Origin: Promicromonospora sp. AC04
Lineage (GTDB): Bacteria; Actinomycetota; Actinomycetes; Actinomycetales; Cellulomonadaceae
Direction: 5' to 3'
Assembly: GCF_003058225.1 (NCBI RefSeq)
Contig: NZ_QBUG01000001.1
Location: 558,001 to 622,000, forward strand
Length of the DNA: 64,000 bases
Of the stretch, positions 8,258 through 15,367 are shown in pieces (within the stretch, counting starts at the first letter, position 1; every line of letters begins with the position of its first letter). Made by a program: the position numbers and the translations under genes. Below the pieces are notes generated by a model. The model worked only from the letters and a program-made list of their open reading frames with translations, was not told the origin of the DNA and searched no databases.

Positions 8258-9202
8258 ATGCCACGTACACCGATCGACATCACCATCCCCGATCTGTCCG
8301 GTAAGCGCGCGCTGGTCACCGGCGCCAGCGACGGCATGGGCCTGGGCATGGCCGCGCGCCTGGCCGCGGCCGGCGCAGAGGTCGTCATGCCCGTGCGCAA
8401 CCCGGCCAAGGGCGAGGCCGCGATCAGCAGGATCAACCGAGTCGCACCCGGCGCGAAGGTCTCGCTGCGCAGCCTCGACCTGGCGTCGCTGGAGTCGGTG
8501 GAGGCCTTGGGCGACACGCTGCGCGCGGAGGGCGACCCGATCCACCTCCTGATCAACAACGCGGGCGTCATGCGGCCGCCGCAGCGGCAGACCACCGTCG
8601 ACGGGTTCGAGGTGCAGCTCGGCACCAACCACCTGGGCCACTTCGCCCTGGTCGCCCAGCTGCTGCCGCTCCTGCGCGACGGCCGCGCCCGGGTGACCTC
8701 CCAGGTCAGCGTCGCCTCGGCCAGCGGCTCCATCAACTGGGCCGACCTGAACTGGGAGCGCTCGTACGACGTCATGCGCGCCTACCGTCAGTCCAAGATC
8801 GCGTTCGGGCTGTTCGGCCTCGAGCTGGAGCGCCGCAGCAAGGCCCGTGGGTGGGGCATCACCAGCAACCTCTCCCACCCCGGCGTCGCGCCCACCAGCC
8901 TGCTGGCCGCCCGCCCCGAACTCGGCCGCAGCGACGACACACCCCACATCCGCCGCATCCGCTGGCTCTCCGAGCACGGCATCCTGATGGGCACCGCCGA
9001 GACCGCGGGGCTGCCCGCCCTCATGGCCGCGACCGACCCCGCAGCCAAGCCCGGCACGCTGTACGGCCCGAGCGGCCCCGGCACCCTGGGCGGTGCGCCG
9101 GCCGAGCAGCGCATGCACCGGCCGCTGCGCAGCCTCACCGAGGCCGCGCACATCTGGCAGGTCTCCGAGGAGCTGACCAAGACCGCCTTCCCGACCACGT
9201 GA
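8258..9202 (+). CDS. Short-chain dehydrogenase/reductase (extended, retinol-dehydrogenase-like)
   Basis: 314 residues; ATG at 8258 after AAGGAG. The cofactor motif TGASDGMG is at 21-28, NNAG at 100-103 and the active-site Y-R-Q-S-K at 176-180; the catalytic Ser lies in the S-V-A-S-A-S-G strand near 151. This arrangement matches retinol dehydrogenase/protochlorophyllide-reductase-like SDRs using NADP(H). It is the first gene of a run with an MFS transporter and an aldehyde dehydrogenase, so a role in interconverting an alcohol or aldehyde taken up by the transporter is likely (inference). Confidence 0.85.
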   Translation: MPRTPIDITIPDLSGKRALVTGASDGMGLGMAARLAAAGAEVVMPVRNPAKGEAAISRINRVAPGAKVSLRSLDLASLESVEALGDTLRAEGDPIHLLINNAGVMRPPQRQTTVDGFEVQLGTNHLGHFALVAQLLPLLRDGRARVTSQVSVASASGSINWADLNWERSYDVMRAYRQSKIAFGLFGLELERRSKARGWGITSNLSHPGVAPTSLLAARPELGRSDDTPHIRRIRWLSEHGILMGTAETAGLPALMAATDPAAKPGTLYGPSGPGTLGGAPAEQRMHRPLRSLTEAAHIWQVSEELTKTAFPTT

Positions 9203-9254
9203 CCGCGCAGCCGAGAACCGCGAGCCCCACGAACCGAGCCGCAGGAGCAGCCAG

Positions 9255-10610
9255 ATGAGTTCTGTCCCCCAGCCCGCCGTCCGACGACGAAGCCCGTGGT
9301 GGGTGGTCGTCGGCGCGGGCACGGCGAACGCCGTCGGCCCGCAGATGTACCTGGCGACCACCGGTCTGTTCGTGCTGCCGATCGTCGAGGACACCGGCTT
9401 CAGCCGCACGACCGTCACAGGCGCCTACTCGGTCGCCGCCGTCGGGATGGTCATCGGCCTGGTCATCGTCAGCCGGCTCGTGGACCGGTACGCCGCCCGC
9501 TACATCCTCGTACCGGGGTTCGTGCTGTTCGCCGCCTCGATGGCCACGATCGGCCTGGTCCCGCCCGTCGAGGCCATCTACTTCATCCCGTGCTTCTTCG
9601 TCGGGCTCTTCGGGGGCGCGACGGCGGTCCCCGCCACCCGCGCCGTCGTGAGCTGGTTCGACAACAACCGCGCGCTGGCCGTCGGCGTCGTCACGGGCAT
9701 CATCGGTCTTGGCGCGGCACTGGGTCCGGTGCTGGCCGGTGCGCTCATCAACGGCGTCGGGTGGCGGCAGGCGTACGGCTACCTGGCGCTGATCGCCGCC
9801 CTGGTCTCCGTCACGATGGTCACCCGGTTCGTGCGGGCCCGCGCCGAGCAGCACGTGCGCGGACGACTCGTCCAGGAGACCCACGTCGGGGACCGGGACG
9901 TCAGCCTCCAGCTCCCGGGCCTGACCTTCGGCGAGGCGCTGCGCACCCGCCAGTTCTGGGGCATCGCGCTCGGGCTGGGCATGGTCGGCGTCGTCGTTGT
10001 CGGCCTGCAGGTCCACCTCGTGCCGATGATGACCGACCGCGGGCTGAGCAGCGACCAGGCAGGGCAGCTGCTGGTCATCTTCGGCCTCGCATCGCTCGTG
10101 GGCCGGGTCGTCGGCGGCCTCATCATCGATCGCGTCCACGGCTCGGTCGTCGGACCGATAGTGATGCTCGCCCCGATCGCGGGCATGTTCTTCCTGGAGC
10201 CGCCGTTCTCCACCGCCGCCGTCGCGGTCGGATTCATCGGCATCGCGTTCGGCATCGAGGGTGACCTGCTCGCGCTGCTCGTCACGCGGTACCTCGGCAC
10301 CCGCAGCTTCGGCCAGATCATCGGCCCGGTCCAGGCCATGTTCATCCTCGGCAGTGCCTTCGGGCCGCTGCTGCTCGGCCTGAGCTACGACGAGCTGGGC
10401 TCCTACGACCCGGTCATCCCCGTACTGATGGGCGTTCTCGTGGTCGGCGCGGTCCTCATCGCGACGCTGGGCCGCTACGTCTATCCCGCGATCAACGGGT
10501 TCGACCAGCTCGCCGCTCGCGACGAGCTCGCCGCCGCCGAGGTGCTGAGCGGCGTCGCCGAGGGCCACGACACCCCCGCCCCGTCGGACCGCCTGCTCGG
10601 CCGACCCTGA
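9255..10610 (+). CDS. MFS transporter, OFA (oxalate/formate antiporter-like) family
   Basis: 451 residues with twelve hydrophobic helices. The N-terminal W-W-V-V-V-G-A-G-T and the conserved loop around S-R-L-V-D-R-Y between helices 2 and 3 resemble OFA-type monocarboxylate transporters; the central charged loop sits near residues 185-225. Members carry small carboxylates. ATG at 9255 follows GCAGGAG. It lies 52 bp after the SDR gene and before an aldehyde dehydrogenase, which suggests import or export of the acid side of an aldehyde-oxidising pathway. Confidence 0.8.
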   Translation: MSSVPQPAVRRRSPWWVVVGAGTANAVGPQMYLATTGLFVLPIVEDTGFSRTTVTGAYSVAAVGMVIGLVIVSRLVDRYAARYILVPGFVLFAASMATIGLVPPVEAIYFIPCFFVGLFGGATAVPATRAVVSWFDNNRALAVGVVTGIIGLGAALGPVLAGALINGVGWRQAYGYLALIAALVSVTMVTRFVRARAEQHVRGRLVQETHVGDRDVSLQLPGLTFGEALRTRQFWGIALGLGMVGVVVVGLQVHLVPMMTDRGLSSDQAGQLLVIFGLASLVGRVVGGLIIDRVHGSVVGPIVMLAPIAGMFFLEPPFSTAAVAVGFIGIAFGIEGDLLALLVTRYLGTRSFGQIIGPVQAMFILGSAFGPLLLGLSYDELGSYDPVIPVLMGVLVVGAVLIATLGRYVYPAINGFDQLAARDELAAAEVLSGVAEGHDTPAPSDRLLGRP

Positions 10611-10625
10611 CCACCGGAGAGACCA

Positions 10626-10727
10626 GTGCCCACCAGCCCCCTCGGTCGCGCGTTGCGCAACCGGCGCGCCGGACACCACACGCTCGTCCGGGCGCGGCCC
10701 AGCCTGCAAGCGGAAGCGAGAACATGA
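10626..10727 (+). CDS. Possible 33-residue leader ORF before the aldehyde dehydrogenase
   Basis: GTG at 10626 is preceded by GGAGAG at good spacing, runs 33 codons and stops at TGA 10725-10727, overlapping the ATG at 10724 of the next gene. The product is Arg-rich and unlike any family I recognise. It may be a coupled leader peptide or simply chance. Confidence 0.3.
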   Translation: MPTSPLGRALRNRRAGHHTLVRARPSLQAEART

Positions 10728-12232
10728 TGCAGACGAACGAGCACGACACGGGCACCGACCACAACGGCACGGTCCACAGCAGCACGGTCCACAGCAGCAC
10801 GGTCCACAGGGACACGTTCTACGTGGACGGACGCTGGGTGCGCTCGCACAGCACTCAGCAGGTAGTGGTGACCAACCCGGCCACCGAGGGGAGCCTGGCG
10901 CTGGTCACGCTGGGTGACGTCACCGACGTCGAGGCCGCGGTCGACGCCGCGCGCCTGGCCGCACCGGGCTGGGCCCGGACGCCAGTGTCCGAGCGCGCGG
11001 CTCTGCTGCGTGCCATTGCGGCCGAGCTGACCGCCCGGCACGAGGAGATCGCGCAGCTCGAGACGGCGGAGGTCGGCTCTCCGATCGGCCTGTCCCGCCG
11101 AGCGCACGCCGGCAGCCCGATCTACTTCTTCACCTCCGCCGCCGACCTGATCGAGCAGTCCGAGCCGGACGAGACGATCCTGGGCGCGACGGTCCTGCGC
11201 GAGCCGTACGGCGTGGTCGGCGCGATCACACCGTGGAACTGCCCGCTGCACCAGAGCGCGGCCAAGATCGCGCCGGCGCTGGCCGCCGGGAACACCGTCG
11301 TCTACAAGCCCAGCGAGGTCACGCCGCTCGGGGCCTACGCCCTGACCGAGGCGATCGACGCCGCCGGCCTGCCGCCCGGTGTGTTCAACATGGTCATGGG
11401 CGACGGGGCGGCCGTCGGCGCGCGAATCGCCGGTCATCCGGACGTCGACCTGGTGTCGTTCACCGGTTCCACCCGAGCCGGTATCCAGGTCGCGACCGCG
11501 GCGGCGGCCACCGTCAAGAAGGTGTCCCTGGAGCTGGGCGGCAAGAGTCCCGCCGTGATCCTGCCGGACGCCGTGCTGCAACCGGCCCTGGAGCAGGCCC
11601 TGCGCTCGGGCTTCCTGAATTCCGGGCAGACCTGCATGGCCCTGACCCGGATCCTGGTGGACCGCACCCGCCTGGCCGAGGCCGAGGCCGTCGTCCGGGA
11701 GGCGGTGGCCGCCTTCGTCGTGGGCGATCCCACCGACCCGCACACCGACTACGGGCCGCTGGTGTCCAAGGCGCAGCAGGAGCACGTGGAGGCCTACATC
11801 CGTCAGGGGCAGCAGGAAGGGCTGCGACTGCTGACCGGCGGTCCGGACCGCCCGGCGGCGCTGAGCCGCGGCTACTACCTGCCGCTGACGGTCTTCTCCG
11901 ACGTCCCGCCCCACTCGGCCCTGGTGACCGAGGAGATCTTCGGGCCGGTGCTGGTGATCCAGGCCTACGACACCGTCCAGGACGCCGTCGACCTGGCGAA
12001 CCGGACGCCCTACGGGCTGTGCGCCGGGGTGTGGGGGGCCACCCGCTCCGAAGCCGTGGAGGTGGCCCGGCAGCTCCAGGCCGGCCAGGTCTTCGTCAAC
12101 GGCGCCGGGTTCAACCCCGACGTCCCGTTCGGCGGATACAAGCGATCGGGCATCGGCCGAGAGCACGGACGTTACGGCCTGGAGGAGTTCCAGCAGGTCA
12201 AGGGCCTCGTCTTCGCCGACGACGGCGCGTGA
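10724..12232 (+). CDS. NAD(P)-dependent aldehyde dehydrogenase
   Basis: 502 residues of the ALDH superfamily. Catalytic Cys304 is in N-S-G-Q-T-C-M, general base Glu270 in L-E-L-G-G-K, Asn172 in T-P-W-N-C-P, Lys195 in Y-K-P-S-E and the cofactor loop F-T-G-S-T at 246-250. It oxidises an aldehyde to the acid in the cytoplasm. The first 30 residues are a polar extension with a threefold T-V-H-S-S repeat before the normal start of the fold (F-Y-V-D-G-R-W). A start at 10727 is equally possible. Its neighbours (SDR, MFS, Mo hydroxylase) support a shared aldehyde pathway. Confidence 0.9.
   Translation: MMQTNEHDTGTDHNGTVHSSTVHSSTVHRDTFYVDGRWVRSHSTQQVVVTNPATEGSLALVTLGDVTDVEAAVDAARLAAPGWARTPVSERAALLRAIAAELTARHEEIAQLETAEVGSPIGLSRRAHAGSPIYFFTSAADLIEQSEPDETILGATVLREPYGVVGAITPWNCPLHQSAAKIAPALAAGNTVVYKPSEVTPLGAYALTEAIDAAGLPPGVFNMVMGDGAAVGARIAGHPDVDLVSFTGSTRAGIQVATAAAATVKKVSLELGGKSPAVILPDAVLQPALEQALRSGFLNSGQTCMALTRILVDRTRLAEAEAVVREAVAAFVVGDPTDPHTDYGPLVSKAQQEHVEAYIRQGQQEGLRLLTGGPDRPAALSRGYYLPLTVFSDVPPHSALVTEEIFGPVLVIQAYDTVQDAVDLANRTPYGLCAGVWGATRSEAVEVARQLQAGQVFVNGAGFNPDVPFGGYKRSGIGREHGRYGLEEFQQVKGLVFADDGA
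10769..10809 (+). repeat. 15-bp tandem repeat in the ALDH N-terminus
   Basis: ACGGTCCACAGCAGC occurs twice perfectly (10769-10783, 10784-10798) and a third partial copy follows to 10809. It is in frame and encodes the T-V-H-S-S extension, so changes in copy number would leave the enzyme core intact. Confidence 0.8.
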
Positions 12233-12284
12233 CCCCAGGCCCGTCGACCAGCCCAGCAGACACCTCGAAAGGGTTCCGCTCGTC

Positions 12285-12356
12285 ATGCCCAGCGATCACG
12301 TGACCACCGCCATCGACTTCTCCGCCCAGACCCCGATCGCCGTCTGCCCGCCCTGA
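12285..12356 (+). CDS. Possible 23-residue ORF
   Basis: ATG at 12285, preceded by GAAAGG, runs 23 codons to TGA at 12354-12356 and ends in I-A-V-C-P-P. It may be a short peptide or the remains of a gene; no family is recognised. It lies between the aldehyde dehydrogenase and the shared regulatory element. Confidence 0.25.
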   Translation: MPSDHVTTAIDFSAQTPIAVCPP

Positions 12357-12388
12357 GGCGTCGCCGCCCGGGCAAGGCCTCAGCCTCG

Positions 12389-12406
12389 GATCGACAGGTC
12401 CTGGAT
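12389..12406 (+). promoter_or_regulatory. Shared upstream element, copy 2
   Basis: GATCGACAGGTCCTGGAT, 16 of 18 identical to the element at 8095-8112. It lies 110 bp before the start of the Fe-S subunit gene, a reasonable position for a promoter-proximal operator. Confidence 0.45.
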
Positions 12407-12516
12407 GTCCCCCGCCCCAGTGTCCAACCTGGGACCAGCACGAGCCCGGAGACCACACGGATGGTCGCGGCGCTGTCCTTCCCTGCCCGAAGTTGCGACC
12501 AGCCAGGAGAGACTCG

Positions 12517-13137
12517 ATGAACCAAGAACACGATGCGGGACCCGGCCGTTCGGGTGTGTCCCGACGGAACTTCCTGGGCGGTGGCCTGGTCGCCGCCGCC
12601 GTGACGCCGCTGCTGACCGGGCAGGCCGAGGCGAAAGCCGCCGCGGCGCCCACCGTGGACGGCGTGGCCCAGGTGACGGTGCGCGCCGCCGTCAACGGCA
12701 GCCCCGTCACGGTGCGGGTGGACCCGCGCGCGACCCTGCTGGACACGCTGCGCGAGCGGCTGGACCTCAAGGGCACCAAGAAGGGCTGCGACCGGGGACA
12801 GTGCGGGGCCTGCACCGTCCACGTCGACGGCCGGCGCGTGCTGTCCTGCCTCACCCTGGCCGCCACCACGACCGGCCGGGAGGTCACCACTATCGAGGGC
12901 CTCGCCGACGGTGACCGGCTGCACCCGATGCAGCAGGCGTTCGTCGAGCACGACGGCCTGCAGTGCGGCTTCTGCACGCCGGGGCAGATCATGTCCGCGG
13001 TCGCCATGGTCGACGACGAGGGCGGAGCCGACTCGGACGACGAGATCCGCGAGCGCATGTCCGGCAACATCTGCCGGTGCAGCGCCTACCCCCGCATCGT
13101 CGACGCGATCCGTGACGCGCAGCAGGTGATGCGCTGA
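12517..13137 (+). CDS. paoA: Tat-exported 2Fe-2S subunit of aldehyde/xanthine dehydrogenase (PaoA/YagT-like)
   Basis: 206 residues. The N-terminus carries a Tat signal (S-R-R-N-F-L at 15-20, then a hydrophobic stretch and an Ala-rich cleavage region). Eight cysteines bind two [2Fe-2S] clusters: C91, C96, C99 and C111 in the ferredoxin-like half and C150, C153, C186 and C188 in the helical half. A Tat signal on the small subunit is the hallmark of the periplasmic PaoABC aldehyde oxidoreductase, in contrast to cytoplasmic xanthine dehydrogenases. In Gram-positive cells the complex would face outside the membrane. The stop overlaps the next start (TGATG). The symbol follows the E. coli homologue and is an inference. 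Confidence 0.85.
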   Translation: MNQEHDAGPGRSGVSRRNFLGGGLVAAAVTPLLTGQAEAKAAAAPTVDGVAQVTVRAAVNGSPVTVRVDPRATLLDTLRERLDLKGTKKGCDRGQCGACTVHVDGRRVLSCLTLAATTTGREVTTIEGLADGDRLHPMQQAFVEHDGLQCGFCTPGQIMSAVAMVDDEGGADSDDEIRERMSGNICRCSAYPRIVDAIRDAQQVMR

Positions 13138-14114
13138 TGCGGCCCTACACCTACGCCCAGGCCCGCTCCGTCCGCGAGGCCCTGCGGGGCGCCGGACCGG
13201 ACACCGCGTTCCTGGCCGGCGGCACCACACTGGTCGACCTGATGAAGCTCGAGGTGGTCACCCCGGAACGGGTCGTGGACATCAACCGGCTCCCGCTGGA
13301 CGGCGTCACCCTGGACCACAAGGGCCTGCACATCGGCGCGCTCGAACGAATGAGCGACGTGGCCGCCCATCCCGCCGTGCGGCAGCACTACCCGATGATC
13401 GCGCAGGCCCTGGAGCTGAGCGCCTCGGCCCAGCTGCGCAACATGGCGAGCATCGGCGGCAACCTCCTGCAGCGCACCCGCTGCGGGTACTTCCGCGACG
13501 TCACGACCCCGTGCAACAAGCGCGAGCCGGGCTCCGGCTGCTCCGCTCTGGACGGCATCAACCGCGGCCACGCCGTCCTCGGCACGAGCGACGCCTGCAT
13601 CGCCACCCACCCCAGCGACCTCGCCGTCCCGCTCGTGGCGCTGAGCACGACGGTGCACCTCGCCTCCCCACGGGGCACTCGTAGCGTGCCGCTGGACACC
13701 TTCTACACCCTGCCGGGCAGCACGCCCGACGTCGAGAACGTCCTGCGACCGGACGAGCTCATCACCGGCATCACCGTCCCCCGCTCCCCCTGGGCAGCGC
13801 GCTCCCTCTACCTCAAGGTGCGCGACCGGCAGTCGTACGAGTTCGCGCTCACCTCGGCGGCCGTCGCCCTCGAGCTGCAGGGCCGCACCATCACGAACGC
13901 CAGGATCGCCGCGGGCGGCGTCGGGACCAGGCCCTGGCGGCTGACGGCCGTCGAACGCGCCCTGACCGGCCGGCCCGCCACCCCCGCCACGTTCGAGGCC
14001 GCCGTCACGCACGCGGCGGACGGCGCCCAGCCGCGCGAGCACAACGCGTTCAAGCCCGCCCTGCTGCGCCGCACCCTGGTCCGGGCCCTGACCGAGCTGC
14101 AGGAGAGCCGATGA
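13137..14114 (+). CDS. paoB: FAD-binding subunit with 4Fe-4S insertion (PaoB/YagS-like)
   Basis: 325 residues of the molybdopterin-dehydrogenase FAD-binding family. The FAD signature A-G-G-T-T is at 27-31 and the S-I-G-G-N-L segment at 105-110. Cysteines 116, 126, 135 and 154 lie in an insertion between R-T-R-C-G-Y-F and S-D-A-C-I-A-T-H-P-S-D, which is the extra [4Fe-4S] cluster loop known in PaoB and 4-hydroxybenzoyl-CoA reductase-like proteins. It passes electrons from the Fe-S subunit to FAD. Translationally coupled on both sides (1-bp overlap upstream, ATGA overlap with a short ORF downstream). Confidence 0.88.
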   Translation: MRPYTYAQARSVREALRGAGPDTAFLAGGTTLVDLMKLEVVTPERVVDINRLPLDGVTLDHKGLHIGALERMSDVAAHPAVRQHYPMIAQALELSASAQLRNMASIGGNLLQRTRCGYFRDVTTPCNKREPGSGCSALDGINRGHAVLGTSDACIATHPSDLAVPLVALSTTVHLASPRGTRSVPLDTFYTLPGSTPDVENVLRPDELITGITVPRSPWAARSLYLKVRDRQSYEFALTSAAVALELQGRTITNARIAAGGVGTRPWRLTAVERALTGRPATPATFEAAVTHAADGAQPREHNAFKPALLRRTLVRALTELQESR

Positions 14115-14188
14115 GCGACCGGGCCGACGGCGTCGAGTCAGGCGGCGCCGAGTCACACGGCGTCAAGTCAGGCGGCGCCCATGCTTGA
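14111..14188 (+). CDS. Possible 25-residue ORF linking paoB and xdhC
   Basis: ATG at 14111 forms an ATGA overlap with the paoB stop; the frame runs 25 codons to TGA at 14186-14188 and overlaps the xdhC start at 14181. It is almost all Gly/Ser/Ala/Glu because it is built from two near-identical 21-bp units (beginning at 14130 and 14157). It could keep ribosomes moving from paoB to xdhC. No independent function is suggested. Confidence 0.35.
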   Translation: MSDRADGVESGGAESHGVKSGGAHA

Positions 14189-15356
14189 GCTCGCCGCTGA
14201 CCTGCTCGAACGCACCCGCAGCCGCACCCCGTTCGTGGTCGCCACCGTCACGGGCGTGGCCGGCAGCGCGCCCCGACAGCCCGGCTCGTCGCTCGTCGTC
14301 GACGCCGACGGCGCGGTGCTGGGCAACGTGTCCGGCGGCTGCGTCGACGCCGCCGTCCACGAGGCGTGCCAGGAGATGCTGGCCGGAGACCGTCAACCCC
14401 AGGCGCTGCGGTTCGGCTACTCCGACGCCGACGCGATCGGCGTGGGCCTGACCTGTGGCGGGACCATCGAGCTGCTGCTACGTCACCACGACCCGGACGC
14501 CGAGCCGGAGCTGGAACCGGCCCTGGCCGACGCCGCGAGCGGCCAGGCGGTGGCCGTGGCCACGGTAGTGCGCGGCCCGGACGCCCACCTCGGGCGGGCC
14601 GTCGTCGTGCGCCCGGGCCGGCCGCCGCAGGGGTCCCTCGGCGACGAGCTGCTCGACCGGGTGGCCGAGGCGCACACGATCGACCTGCTGCACGCGGGGA
14701 AGACGGGCACCGTCGAGATCGGGGTGGCCGACAGCTACTGCCGGGAGCCCATGACGCTGCTGGTGGAGTCCAGCACACCGCCCCCACGGATGCTCGTCTT
14801 CGGCGCCATCGACCACGCCGCCGCGCTTGCTCGGCTCGGCACCTTCCTCGGGTACCGGGTGACCGTCTGCGACGCCCGAGCCACGTTCGCCACCCCCGAC
14901 CGGTTCCCCGGCACCGAGGTCGTCGTCGACTGGCCCCACCGCTACCTTCAGGCCCAGGCCGACGCCGGGTCGCTGGACGGCCGCGCCGTCGTGTGCGTGC
15001 TCACCCACGACCCCAAGTTCGATCTCCCGCTCCTGACCGCCGCCCTGCGCATGCCAGTGGCCTACGTCGGAGCCATGGGCTCACGCCGCACCCACGAAGA
15101 ACGCCTGACCCGGCTCCGCGACGCAGGCCTGGCCGACCACGAGCTGGCTCGGCTGCACTCCCCGATCGGGCTCGACCTCGGCGCCCGCACCCCACAGGAG
15201 ACAGCCCTGTCGATCGCCGCGGAGATCGTCGCCCACCGGCACGGCGGCACCGGCGCACCACTGAGCACCGGGGTCCCCATCCACCACAGCGTCACCCACC
15301 ACGCCGTCATCCACCGCAGCGTCCCGTCGCCGCGCCCCCTCACGTACAGCAGCTAG
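14181..15356 (+). CDS. XdhC/CoxF-family molybdenum-cofactor insertion chaperone
   Basis: 391 residues. The N-terminal XdhC domain has the conserved S-G-G-C-V-D segment at about 52-57 and T-C-G-G near 95; the C-terminal Rossmann-like domain begins M-L-V-F-G-A near residue 204 and contains Y-V-G-A-M-G-S-R-R at about 294-302. Such proteins bind and sulfurate Mo cofactor and insert it into the large subunit; PaoD is the cognate of PaoABC. Its place between the FAD and Mo subunit genes is unusual, since it commonly follows the structural genes. The last 30 residues are a His/Ser-rich tail. Confidence 0.85.
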   Translation: MLELAADLLERTRSRTPFVVATVTGVAGSAPRQPGSSLVVDADGAVLGNVSGGCVDAAVHEACQEMLAGDRQPQALRFGYSDADAIGVGLTCGGTIELLLRHHDPDAEPELEPALADAASGQAVAVATVVRGPDAHLGRAVVVRPGRPPQGSLGDELLDRVAEAHTIDLLHAGKTGTVEIGVADSYCREPMTLLVESSTPPPRMLVFGAIDHAAALARLGTFLGYRVTVCDARATFATPDRFPGTEVVVDWPHRYLQAQADAGSLDGRAVVCVLTHDPKFDLPLLTAALRMPVAYVGAMGSRRTHEERLTRLRDAGLADHELARLHSPIGLDLGARTPQETALSIAAEIVAHRHGGTGAPLSTGVPIHHSVTHHAVIHRSVPSPRPLTYSS

Positions 15357-15367
15357 AAGGAGTCACG

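Noticed and set aside
14366-15367. Upstream extension of the Mo subunit frame
   Set aside because: Covers xdhC in another frame; Arg/Pro-rich nonsense until the true start at 15368 with its RBS.
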